From positions 1-26,371 of the forward strand of contig JBAVAR010000133.1 of assembly GCA_049585815.1 (NCBI GenBank): a stretch of 26,371 bases of DNA, written 5' to 3'. How positions within the stretch are numbered: the stretch's first letter is position 1; each line of letters starts with the position of its first letter. This document shows, piece after piece, positions 16,523 to 24,013 of the stretch. Position numbers and translations under genes: made by a program. Source of the DNA: DATLSM01 sp049585815 (lineage in GTDB: Bacteria > Actinomycetota > Thermoleophilia > Solirubrobacterales > 70-9). The notes below the pieces were generated by a model that had not been told where the DNA came from, did not search any database, and saw only the letters and a program-made list of their open reading frames with translations.

Positions 16523-17757
16523 TGGTAGTCGCAGCCGGCTGGACATAACTCGGGAAGAGAAGTGCTCCGCCTCAAAGTCGCGCCCAGCCAGCCCCAATTG
16601 AGAATTGCGTTGGGGTGCGGAGCCCCCTCCCATCAGTCGAGCACAGCTCTGGCTTAGCGCGGGGGCAATGAGTGCAAGTTCCGTCCGGGTGTCCAGCTTC
16701 CGCTCGCTACAAATGCCTCGGCCGCGCTCGCCGCTCGGAAGATTCAGATTGCGACCGCCTGCTTCCCTTCCCTCGTGGGCGCTTAGGCGCACCTTGCTGC
16801 CGTCGCCCTGCTCGAAGGTTTGGATTTCGAAGGCGGCGACAAACGCCTCGCGGCCCACCCGCCACGACTGCTGAACTTTGCTCAACACACATACTTTGGC
16901 TCCGCAGGCTGCGCGGAAGAACCAAGTTGCGAATGTCTGGGCACTCCGCTTCGCTGCACCTGCTGGCGGCGCATTGCTAAGGCGCGCCGCGCCGCGGTTT
17001 GAGGCCTCGGACAAAAGGGGCGAGCGGCAACAGGCAACCTCTATCGCGGAGGCAGCAAAACCTCCGGCTGCGGGGCTGCTCGCGCCGCTCGCCATCGGGA
17101 ACCCCCCAGGGAAAGGGGCCTCCGGTGCGCCGTCAGCCAGGGAGGGAAGACGGACGCAGTTTGGAAGTCCTCTCAAGGTCGCTCCCGCACCTGTTCGAGA
17201 CAGTGGTGCGCCCTGCATGCTTCGCCGACACTTCGCAGTGCTGAGCGGCTGCCGCCGAAAGGCGCTGGCCGCGATGCGCTGGCCGGAGATCTGGTTGCGG
17301 CAATCAAAGCAGCGCTGTGACCCCGAGCGGTCCAGCACCATCCCGCAAGAAGTCGGCCCCTGCGTTGCCCCGCTATTCCCCACTAGCTCTCGTCCCCCGT
17401 CATTGGTCGCATCTCGCATTGGCGCCCTCGGCGCTCCCTGTAGTCGATACAACGTGCGCCTCGGTGAGAAACACGATGCTGTAAACCCTAGGCGTTATAG
17501 AAACACCTTGCTACGCAATTGTCAAGTCGGTCCCCCGGAAGAATGGCCCAATCGGATGGAATTGAGGCGCAAAGCTGCTTGATTTGCGGCCTTGACCGGC
17601 CTAGAGTCAGAGCCGAAGGATATTGTGGATTGCGGCCCCGATGAAACATTTCAGTACTGAGAAAACGCTTGATCTGAAACAACCCGTTACAACCCTGCCT
17701 GGCCGGTGTGCCGAGACCGCAAGGCGGGAGAGGTCAGGGCTATATCGTCGCCCGCCG
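16523..17757. other. About 1.2-kb divergent intergenic region without a convincing gene
   Basis: Long frames exist on both strands: 313 codons on minus (16511-17452) and 234 codons on plus (16878-17582). They overlap each other and show no recognisable domain, signal peptide or coding-like composition, as often happens in high-GC noncoding DNA. The region lies between the divergently read collagen-like gene and the TetR gene, so it should hold both promoters. I could not identify a confident -35/-10 pair. A weak palindrome (TGTA-GTCGA-TACA, 17439-17451) is a possible operator. Several stem-forming segments suggest that part of it could be a structured RNA. Confidence 0.5.
17019..17093. other. 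Nested inverted repeat, possible structured RNA
   Basis: GGCGAGCGGC (17019-17028) pairs perfectly with GCCGCTCGCC (17084-17093). Inside it CGGAGG (17047-17052) pairs with CCTCCG (17061-17066) around an A-rich loop. The result is a two-tier stem of about 75 bases in a region with no gene. It matches none of the tmRNA, RNase P or SRP RNA signatures I looked for. Confidence 0.3.
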
Positions 17758-19053
17758 ATGGTCATCACGCCCTGGGGGGACTCGAACACGCTGCGCGATC
17801 AGAAGCTTCGGCCCGGAAGGGCGAACCCGATCGAGGCCGTGCGCGAAAACCAGCGAAGGCGCCTATTCGCGGCCCTGGTGGCGGTGGTTGAGGCAAAAGG
17901 CTATGAACGGGCGCGCGTCGCGGATCTGCTGACCCTCTCGGGGGTCTCGCGCAAGGCGTTCTATGAACTTTTCTCCAGTAAGCAGGACTGCCTGCTGGGG
18001 GCGGTGGAGGCGTTGATCGAGATAACGATCGTCCCGGTGCTGAGCGCGATCGACAAACCGCCGGGGATGGAGAGGGCCAAGGATGCGCTCGGTGCCTTCA
18101 TCGAGTCGGTCGCCGCGCAGCCGGCGGCGGCCAGAATGTGTGTCGTCGAAATCTACGCGGCGGGGCCAAAGGCGGTCGCGGTGGCCGATCGGGCGATGGA
18201 CGCCGCCGCGAAGTTGATGGAGCAGGCACTTGAGCAGATGCCGGGACGGGAGGCAATGCCGCCGGAGATCGCCAGGGCGATGGTGGGAGGATTGCGGAAG
18301 ATCATGCACAAGCGCCTCTACCGCCATGAAGAGGCCGAGCTGGTGGATTTGGTCGGCGAGATGTGGGGCTGGGGACTGACCTACCTCCCCCCTCCCAAGC
18401 CGCTGCGTCGACCACGGGGGCGGCGCCCGCGAGTGCCCCGCCCGCTCGAGGAGTATGAGCCCTCAGAGCGGATCCTGCGGGCGCTCGCCGCCGCGGTTGC
18501 CGAGAACGGCTACCCGGCGACGAAACTCTCGGAGATCGCAGCGCGGGCCTCGATCTCGCTGAGCACCTTCTATGAGTATTTCGAGGGCAAGGAGGAGGCG
18601 ATGCGAGCGGCGGTGGACTCCGGTTCAGCGCAGATGCTCGCCGCGATGCTGCCTGCCTTCAGGCGGGCGACGGACTGGCCGGAATCGATTCGGCTGACCT
18701 ATGAGGCAATGTTCGCCTGGGCGGCCTCAGAGCCCGATTACGCACAGCTCGGCGCGGTCGAGGTCTACGCGGCGGGCAGGCGCGCCCTGGAGCAGCGCGA
18801 TCAGGTGATGGAGGGCCTCGAGGCCCTGCTCGGGACCGGCTATCAGCTGGCACCGGAGACCAGCCCGATCGCCGCTGAGGCGATCGGCGGAGCGATCTAC
18901 GCCCTGATCTATGACCAGGTGAAGGCCGGCGGCCCGGCGAGCCTGCCGCAGATCGGGCCGCTCGCCACCTACATCACCCTTGCACCTTTCCTCGGCGCAG
19001 AGGAGGCCTGCGCAGTGGCCAACCGAGACGGGCGAGGGCGCGAAGCCAGGTGA
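17758..19053 (+). CDS. Tandem (double) TetR-family transcriptional regulator
   Basis: With ATG 17758 the product is 431 aa, about twice the usual TetR length. Two N-terminal-type DNA-binding domains are present. The first HTH is around residues 53-75 ('LSGVSRKAFYELFSSKQ') and the second around 256-282 ('ASISLSTFYEYFEGKEEAM'). Each is followed, 76-77 residues after the HTH start, by a related ligand-domain motif: 'VVEIYAAGPKAV' (129-140) and 'AVEVYAAGRRAL' (333-344). A Pro/Arg-rich linker ('PPPKPLRRPRGRRPRVPRPL', 211-230) joins the halves. One chain may therefore work as a pseudo-dimer. The frame is open from TTG 17623; GTG 17839 is also possible and no start has a convincing ribosome binding site. 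The gene overlaps the MMPL gene by 4 bases, so it probably controls that operon, perhaps in response to a lipid or drug-like ligand. Confidence 0.9.
   Translation: MVITPWGDSNTLRDQKLRPGRANPIEAVRENQRRRLFAALVAVVEAKGYERARVADLLTLSGVSRKAFYELFSSKQDCLLGAVEALIEITIVPVLSAIDKPPGMERAKDALGAFIESVAAQPAAARMCVVEIYAAGPKAVAVADRAMDAAAKLMEQALEQMPGREAMPPEIARAMVGGLRKIMHKRLYRHEEAELVDLVGEMWGWGLTYLPPPKPLRRPRGRRPRVPRPLEEYEPSERILRALAAAVAENGYPATKLSEIAARASISLSTFYEYFEGKEEAMRAAVDSGSAQMLAAMLPAFRRATDWPESIRLTYEAMFAWAASEPDYAQLGAVEVYAAGRRALEQRDQVMEGLEALLGTGYQLAPETSPIAAEAIGGAIYALIYDQVKAGGPASLPQIGPLATYITLAPFLGAEEACAVANRDGRGREAR
17768..17823 (-). other. tRNA-Arg-like fragment antisense to the TetR 5' end
   Basis: On the minus strand, CGCCCT and AGGGCG form a 6-bp acceptor-like stem bracketing a 'CTTCTGA' anticodon-like loop and a 'GTTCGAGTCC' T-loop-like stretch. 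The D arm is missing and the T and anticodon stems pair poorly. It may be a decayed tRNA or chance. If it is real, the TetR protein probably starts downstream at GTG 17839. Confidence 0.2.
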
Positions 19054-22000
19054 AGCAGCCCCGCCGCCCCCGCGGGAGCCTTCGCAGGCGGCATGAGGGG
19101 ATTCCGGCAGCACTTCGACATCCCCGCCTGGTCCTTGGCTTAACGCTTGTCATTACGCTCATCCTGGGAGGTCTCGGGATTGGAGTTGAGCAGCGGCTGA
19201 ATCCGACCTCGCTGAGCATCCCCGGCACCGAGTCAGCGCGGGGCGGCGAGCTGTTCACGCGCTACTTTGGCAGCTCGACCCCATTTGTGATCCTTCTCCA
19301 GGGTCCGGGGCCGGCGATCGATCGCCAGGGCCCGGGGCTGGTCAGGGCGCTGCGGCAGATGCCCGGAGTGGCGACCCTCTCCCCCTGGGACCGGGGCTCT
19401 GTGGCCAGGCTGCGGCCCTCGCCGCGCAGAGCGCTGATCCTGGTCGATTTCCACGTCGGGCTCGCGGAAGCGATGCGCGAAACCGTGCCGAGACTCGACA
19501 CCCTGCTGGCGCGGCGGATCTCAGCGCCGGTGCGGGCGACCCAGTCGAGCTTCGCCAGCGTCCTGAAGGCCCTTCAGGACGAAGCGCTGGGCGCCACGGA
19601 GCGGGGCGAGCTGATCGCGGCGCCGCTGCTTTTGATCGTACTGTTGGTGGTCTTCGGATCGCCGGTCGCCGCGGTTGTCCCGCTGCTCTTCGGCGCGATG
19701 ACGGTGCTGGTCGGACGGGGGGTGCTCGACCTGCTTGCCTCGCTGACGACGATCGATGCGCTCTCGCTGATCGCCTGCACGATGTTCGGCCTCGCCCTCG
19801 GCGTCGATTACTCGCTGCTGATGGTCTCCCGCTTCCGCCAGGAGCTGGCGGGCGGGGCGGGGCCGATCGAGGCGGCTCATCGGACACGCCAGACCGCCGG
19901 CAAGACGACCGTATTCGCCGGTTCCACCCTGCTGCTGGCGATCCTCGCCTCGGCCGCCCTGCAGGCCGGCTCATTGCTGGTCTCATTGGCGCTGGCACTG
20001 GCGGTGGTGACGGCGATAAGCGTTGCGATCTCCTGGGCGGTGGTGCCGGCAGCACTTCTCCTCCTCGGAGACAACGTCAATCGCTGGCGAATCGGCGGCG
20101 GGAGGGCCAAACGCTCGCGGGTGATGGTCGTGGTCGACACCGCGCTGCGCAGGCCGGCGGTGGCGGTTGTGGTCGTGGTGCCGCTGCTTCTGCTCGCCGC
20201 TCCGGCGCTTGCCTTCAATACCGGGGCACCCGGTGTCAATGAGCTGGGTGCCGACAACCCCGCGCGCAAGAGCGCGGAGCTGATCGATCGGGCGATGGGA
20301 CCGGGCTGGGATGCCACCTACACGGTGGTGGCGGCCAGCGAAGACGGCACAATCGCCGACTCACACCGACTCGCCGAGGTCGCCCAATGGCAGCAGCGGG
20401 TCGCCGCCTGGCCCGGGGTGCAGGCGGTAATCGGCCCCGCTGCCGTGGCCCGGAGGGTGGCGCCGCTGCGCGGCTTTGCCGCGAACCTGCTCGGGCCGAG
20501 CGGCGGGAAGGGGAAGCTTGAATCCCTGCATCGTCTCGGGCCCAACCTGGGACGGGCCGCAAGGGGAGTTTCCGCGCTGCGCAGGGGGTTGGCGGCGGCG
20601 ATCGCCGGCTCGGGGCTGCTGGGCGCCGGTTCGGGGCGGGCCGAGGCCGGCGCAAATGCGATCTCGGGCGGTCTTGCGGCGGTGGCCGGCGGTGGCAAGC
20701 GCGCGGTCGAAGCCACCGCCCGCCTGGCGGCGGGCGCTCAGCGGATGAATGATGCGCAACGGCTTGCCCGCGTCGCGACGGTCGAGCTGGCGCTCGAACT
20801 GGATGGGCTGCTCGAAATCGTCAACGAGAATGGCGTCAGCTCCGCCCGTCAGCTCAGCTCCGATCTCAAGCGGCAGGCGACGAGCCAGCCGAGCCTCGGC
20901 AACGACGCCTCACTCGCCCACGAACTGCTCGAGCACCTGATCGAGGCCCGCGACAACGCGCGAGCGCTGCGCTCGACCGCGGCACAGCTTCACCACGGGC
21001 TCAGTCGGCTCACGGTAGGCGGTTCGCGGCTGAGCGGGGGGGCGCGGCGCCTGGCGGGCGCTGCGGGAGCGCTCACCGGTGGACTGGGCCGGCTCAGCCT
21101 CGGATCGACGCAACTCGGCGGTGGCCTCTCACGCCTCACCGGGGGTATCGGAGCGCTGCGCAAGGGGCTCTCGGAGGGCTTTCAACGCTCATACCCGCTG
21201 CAGGTCGGCTTGGCGGGAGCCCAGCGGCGGGTCTCCGGTGAGGCCCGAGTGCTCGGGCGGGCCGCCTCAAGTCTTCAGCGCTCCTCCCCGCACTTCTTCA
21301 ATTCCGGCTATTTCGTCCTCTCCGCGCTGGCGGGCGCGCCCGCGGCGCAGCGTCGGCAGATAAACGAGGCGATCAATCTTCAGCGAGGCGGCCAGGCTGC
21401 CCGGATCCTCGTCGTGCCGACCTATCCCTTCAACAGCGCCGGCTCCGAAGCATTGGAGCGACGGCTGATCGCAAGCGGCGAGCGTCTCGGGCGAAGGACC
21501 GGTTTTGAGGTCGGTGTAACGGGTGGAGCGGCGACGCTGAATGACTATGGCCAGGAAACGAGGGCGCGGCTGCCGCTGATCATCGGGGCGATCGTCCTCG
21601 CGGTCTTTCTGGCCCTCGTCTTCATCCTGCGGGCTCCGCTTCTCGCCGCTCTCGTGGTCGCCCTCAACCTGCTCTCGGTGGGGGCGGCGATCGGAGTCGT
21701 GACGCTGCTGCTGGCGGTGCCGGCAGGCTATCCGCTGGGAGGACATAGCTATGTGGACACGGTCGGCGCCGCGGCGATCTTCGGTGTCACCTTCGGGTTA
21801 TCGATCGACTACGCGGTATTCTTGCTGGCGAGGATGAGAGAGGGATATGAGCGCGACGGCGACAACGCCGCTGCGGTCTTCTATGGCTTGGAGCGAACCG
21901 CGGGTGTGATCACCGGCGCGGCGGCGATCATGGCCGCGGTCTTCATCGTTTTCGCGACCGCGCAGATCGCGACGATCAGCCAGATGGGGATCGGGCTGAC

Positions 22001-22151
22001 GGTCGCCGTGGTGCTCGACGCCACGGCGGTTCGGATCATCCTGCTGCCGGCACTGATGCTTTTGATCGGCGAGCGTGTTTGGTGGGTACCGGGATTCCTT
22101 GACCGAGCGCTGCCGCACTGGGGAGCGGAGGGAGAGAGAGCAGGATCGTGA
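19050..22151 (+). CDS. MMPL-family RND transporter
   Basis: This is a 1033-aa membrane protein with the MMPL plan. TM1 (about 27-46) is followed by an extracytoplasmic domain, five clustered TMs (about 187-340), TM7 (about 370-388), a second large extracytoplasmic domain (390-840), and a final TM cluster (about 842-1008). The proton-relay Asp-Tyr pairs of the family are present: D253-Y254 in 'GLALGVDYSLLMVSRF' and D920-Y921 in 'GLSIDYAVFLLARMREGY'. The second loop carries a long Gly/Ala/Leu heptad-like region (about 500-745, e.g. 'LTGGLGRLSLGSTQLGGG'), expected to form coiled-coil hairpins projecting from the membrane. Known relatives export lipids, glycolipids or siderophores using proton motive force; the substrate here is unknown. 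The GTG start overlaps the TetR stop by 4 bases and the end overlaps the next gene by 4 bases, so the genes are co-translated. Confidence 0.95.
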   Translation: MKQPRRPRGSLRRRHEGIPAALRHPRLVLGLTLVITLILGGLGIGVEQRLNPTSLSIPGTESARGGELFTRYFGSSTPFVILLQGPGPAIDRQGPGLVRALRQMPGVATLSPWDRGSVARLRPSPRRALILVDFHVGLAEAMRETVPRLDTLLARRISAPVRATQSSFASVLKALQDEALGATERGELIAAPLLLIVLLVVFGSPVAAVVPLLFGAMTVLVGRGVLDLLASLTTIDALSLIACTMFGLALGVDYSLLMVSRFRQELAGGAGPIEAAHRTRQTAGKTTVFAGSTLLLAILASAALQAGSLLVSLALALAVVTAISVAISWAVVPAALLLLGDNVNRWRIGGGRAKRSRVMVVVDTALRRPAVAVVVVVPLLLLAAPALAFNTGAPGVNELGADNPARKSAELIDRAMGPGWDATYTVVAASEDGTIADSHRLAEVAQWQQRVAAWPGVQAVIGPAAVARRVAPLRGFAANLLGPSGGKGKLESLHRLGPNLGRAARGVSALRRGLAAAIAGSGLLGAGSGRAEAGANAISGGLAAVAGGGKRAVEATARLAAGAQRMNDAQRLARVATVELALELDGLLEIVNENGVSSARQLSSDLKRQATSQPSLGNDASLAHELLEHLIEARDNARALRSTAAQLHHGLSRLTVGGSRLSGGARRLAGAAGALTGGLGRLSLGSTQLGGGLSRLTGGIGALRKGLSEGFQRSYPLQVGLAGAQRRVSGEARVLGRAASSLQRSSPHFFNSGYFVLSALAGAPAAQRRQINEAINLQRGGQAARILVVPTYPFNSAGSEALERRLIASGERLGRRTGFEVGVTGGAATLNDYGQETRARLPLIIGAIVLAVFLALVFILRAPLLAALVVALNLLSVGAAIGVVTLLLAVPAGYPLGGHSYVDTVGAAAIFGVTFGLSIDYAVFLLARMREGYERDGDNAAAVFYGLERTAGVITGAAAIMAAVFIVFATAQIATISQMGIGLTVAVVLDATAVRIILLPALMLLIGERVWWVPGFLDRALPHWGAEGERAGS

Positions 22152-22645
22152 AACAACTGAGTTGGGCGGCAGGCGCGGCCATGGTCTGCCTGCTGATCGG
22201 GACAGGGATGGGAAAGGCCGACGTGCCGACGACTGCGCCGGTCGAACGCGCAGCCTACGTCAAGCAACTGGAGGCAATCTGTACGCCGGGGGCAGAAGCT
22301 ACGCGCCGGGTTGTGAAAGGGGTGCGGGCGAACGTGCAGAGGGGCCTCCTGAAGACGGCAGCAGGACAGTTCGCCCGCGCAAGCCAGATCTTCGGCGGGA
22401 CGGTGAAACGAATCGGAGTCGTACCGCGACCAAGCGCCGATAAACCGACCCTGGCGAAATGGTTCATTGACCTCAATCTCCAGGAGTCCTACCTAAAAAA
22501 AATCTCGGGCGCCCTGCGAAGCGGCGAAAAGATCAGGGCACAGGGCTATGAGGCGCGCTTCATTCACTACGGCAACGTCGGCAACAACGTGGTGCTCGAA
22601 TTCGAATTCCATTCCTGTCGGTTCGATCCGACCAGGTTTGGCTGA
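22148..22645 (+). CDS. Small exported protein of the MMPL operon
   Basis: This is a 165-aa protein. The GTG start overlaps the MMPL stop (GTGA, 22148-22151). A signal peptide is clear: a hydrophobic core at about 6-21, with likely cleavage near 'GMGKA|DV'. The mature region has two Cys (45 and 157) placed near its ends, a likely disulfide, and a mostly helical middle ('YVKQLEAIC', 'FARASQIFGG', 'ESYLKKISGAL'). This general pattern (an early 'AIC', then helices, then a late Cys after 'YG') is common in short uncharacterised actinobacterial exported proteins. I cannot name a domain. The operon position suggests a periplasmic or extracellular partner of the transporter, in the way MmpS-type proteins accompany MmpL, but no MmpS similarity is visible. 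Confidence 0.85.
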   Translation: MKQLSWAAGAAMVCLLIGTGMGKADVPTTAPVERAAYVKQLEAICTPGAEATRRVVKGVRANVQRGLLKTAAGQFARASQIFGGTVKRIGVVPRPSADKPTLAKWFIDLNLQESYLKKISGALRSGEKIRAQGYEARFIHYGNVGNNVVLEFEFHSCRFDPTRFG

Positions 22646-22646
22646 T

Positions 22647-23450
22647 TTGACGCCCCGCCAACGCCGTGGCTCGATTGGGGGTCTCGTCCTCGCGGTCGGG
22701 ATAGCGGCGATCCTGCTAGGTGCCAGCGCGGTCTGGGGCGAGCGCACCGAGGTGGGCAGCCTGATCGTCTCCTTGGATGCGAGCATCTCGCCACACAGCC
22801 TGCCAAGGACAAGGTACGTGCCGGCAGCGCTTCGCATCCACACGACCTTCAGGACCAAGGATGGAACGCTGACGCCGCGGCTGAAGGGGCTGACGATCGA
22901 TCTCAGCAACCGCGGCAAGCTGTTCAACAGGGGGCTGCCGAGCTGCACAGTGCGTCGATTGGAGCCATCCTCGGTGCGGCGCGCGCTAGGCCTCTGCGGC
23001 AGCGCACTGGTTGGACAGGGCCGGCTGAACGCAATCGTCGCACTCCCCGAACAATCGCCCTTTCAATTCCGAGCGAAGCTACTCGCCTTCAACGGCCCGC
23101 CGGGGAGAGGGCAGAGGACCATCCTTGTCCTGGCCTACGGGGCGAGCCCTCCGACCTCCTTCGTCCTGCCCTTCGTCGTCCACCGCAACGGTTTTGACCT
23201 CGGGACAAGACTGACGACGCAGGTGCCAGAAGACGCTGGAGCCAACGCTCATATCGGCGGCCTCACGATCGCTATCAAGCGAACCTTCACCTACCGCGGG
23301 AAGCAGCGGAGTTACATAAACGCAGACTGCCCGGTTCCACGCGGATTCACCGCCGGCATCATCCCGTTCGCGCGAGCGATCTACCATTTCACCAACACCA
23401 AGAGCATCACAACGGTGATCGCTCGCGGCTGTCGGGTGGGGGGCAGCTGA
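22647..23450 (+). CDS. Exported beta-rich protein of the MMPL operon, single-unit relative of A/C
   Basis: The preferred start is TTG 22647, one base after the stop of the preceding gene, giving 267 aa. TTG 22638 is an alternative. The frame is open to ATG 22548, but that start would overlap the previous gene by 98 bases and place Ser/Thr-rich residues before the export signal. From 22647 a basic stretch ('TPRQRRG') and hydrophobic core (about 10-30) form a signal peptide. The mature protein resembles one repeat unit of A and C: a 'GLTIDLS' strand, 'LPSCTV', 'LCGSALVGQGRL', 'VALPE', then 'GLTIAIKRTF' and 'NADCPVPRGF', compared with 'VQVTLP', 'APCTRV', 'PLEGPVYL', 'FTLNLDGG' and 'TNLCNQPLRA' in C. 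The match is by eye. It is the last gene of the operon and probably works outside the membrane with the transporter. Confidence 0.8.
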   Translation: MTPRQRRGSIGGLVLAVGIAAILLGASAVWGERTEVGSLIVSLDASISPHSLPRTRYVPAALRIHTTFRTKDGTLTPRLKGLTIDLSNRGKLFNRGLPSCTVRRLEPSSVRRALGLCGSALVGQGRLNAIVALPEQSPFQFRAKLLAFNGPPGRGQRTILVLAYGASPPTSFVLPFVVHRNGFDLGTRLTTQVPEDAGANAHIGGLTIAIKRTFTYRGKQRSYINADCPVPRGFTAGIIPFARAIYHFTNTKSITTVIARGCRVGGS

Positions 23451-23608
23451 GCAGCCAATTACGGCGATCCGTGAGATCTTCGAGACTGGGATTGAGTGAT
23501 TCTGCGGCGTTAGCAGGCGCCGGCTCGGGGGAAGATCACCAACTGGAGTGCGTTCGACCCCATATGTGCGCGACCTAGCGACCAACTGCCACGCTGGATG
23601 GGATCCGG

Positions 23609-24013
23609 GTGATCCTCAGGGGCTTTTCAGAGGAAACGCCGCCGTCGGAGTTGTGGCGCCGGCTTGCAGCTCGCAAGCTCGCGGTGGTGGAGCGAGCGCT
23701 GGCCCAGGCAGCGGCGATGAAGGAATTCCTGGAGGCGGGGTTGCGCTGTGAGTGCCTCAATCTTGAGGAGTGCCTGGGCCAAGTCGAAGGTGGGCTTGAT
23801 CAGGGCGCGGCTCCCGCTTTTGGAACCCTTGCGGTGACTGCGATGGTGGTGATGTGTGGGCTCGAGCACCGCAGTCCGCGCTTTACGATTCGTTTCGCCG
23901 GTGCTTGCCTCCTCTCAAGTGCCTATGGCTTCCTGATAGGGGCGTGGCCGTTCGGCTTCGTCGAGGTGATCAGGGCCGGGGTGGCTGTGGATCGCTACCG
24001 CAAACTGGCGTGA
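23609..24013 (+). CDS. MerR-type C-terminal fragment joined to a membrane segment, possibly a pseudogene
   Basis: This is a 134-aa product from GTG 23609. Residues 4-55 ('GFSEETPPSELWRRLAARK', then 'MKEFLEAGLRCECLNLEEC') match the dimerisation helix and Cys-rich end typical of MerR regulators. The MerR helix-turn-helix is absent. The likeness continues upstream of the start ('TLDGIR' from 23591) to an in-frame TAG at 23576-23578, which argues for a truncated gene. After the Cys motif the protein continues into two hydrophobic segments (about 70-85 and 97-115, 'YGFLIGAWPFGFVEVIRAG'), typical of small actinobacterial membrane proteins. It could be a decayed fusion or a genuine short membrane protein with a metal-binding helix. 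It ends directly against the convergent hydrolase gene. Confidence 0.5.
   Translation: MILRGFSEETPPSELWRRLAARKLAVVERALAQAAAMKEFLEAGLRCECLNLEECLGQVEGGLDQGAAPAFGTLAVTAMVVMCGLEHRSPRFTIRFAGACLLSSAYGFLIGAWPFGFVEVIRAGVAVDRYRKLA

Noticed and set aside
16511..17452. 313-codon minus-strand ORF upstream of the collagen-like gene
   Set aside because: No domain or export signal, composition like random high-GC DNA, and a similarly long ORF on the opposite strand. It also overlaps the ribosome binding site of the collagen-like gene.
16878..17582. 234-codon plus-strand ORF in the same region
   Set aside because: Rich in Arg, Pro and Ala with no recognisable motif; it overlaps the opposite ORF.
22548..22646. 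Upstream ATG for the last gene of the MMPL operon
   Set aside because: It would overlap the preceding gene by 98 bases and put a non-signal Ser/Thr-rich segment before the export signal. TTG 22647 fits better.
23451..23608. Missing MerR helix-turn-helix in another frame upstream of the fragment
   Set aside because: All three frames were read; none shows the 'LRYYE..GLL' type HTH and stops are frequent.
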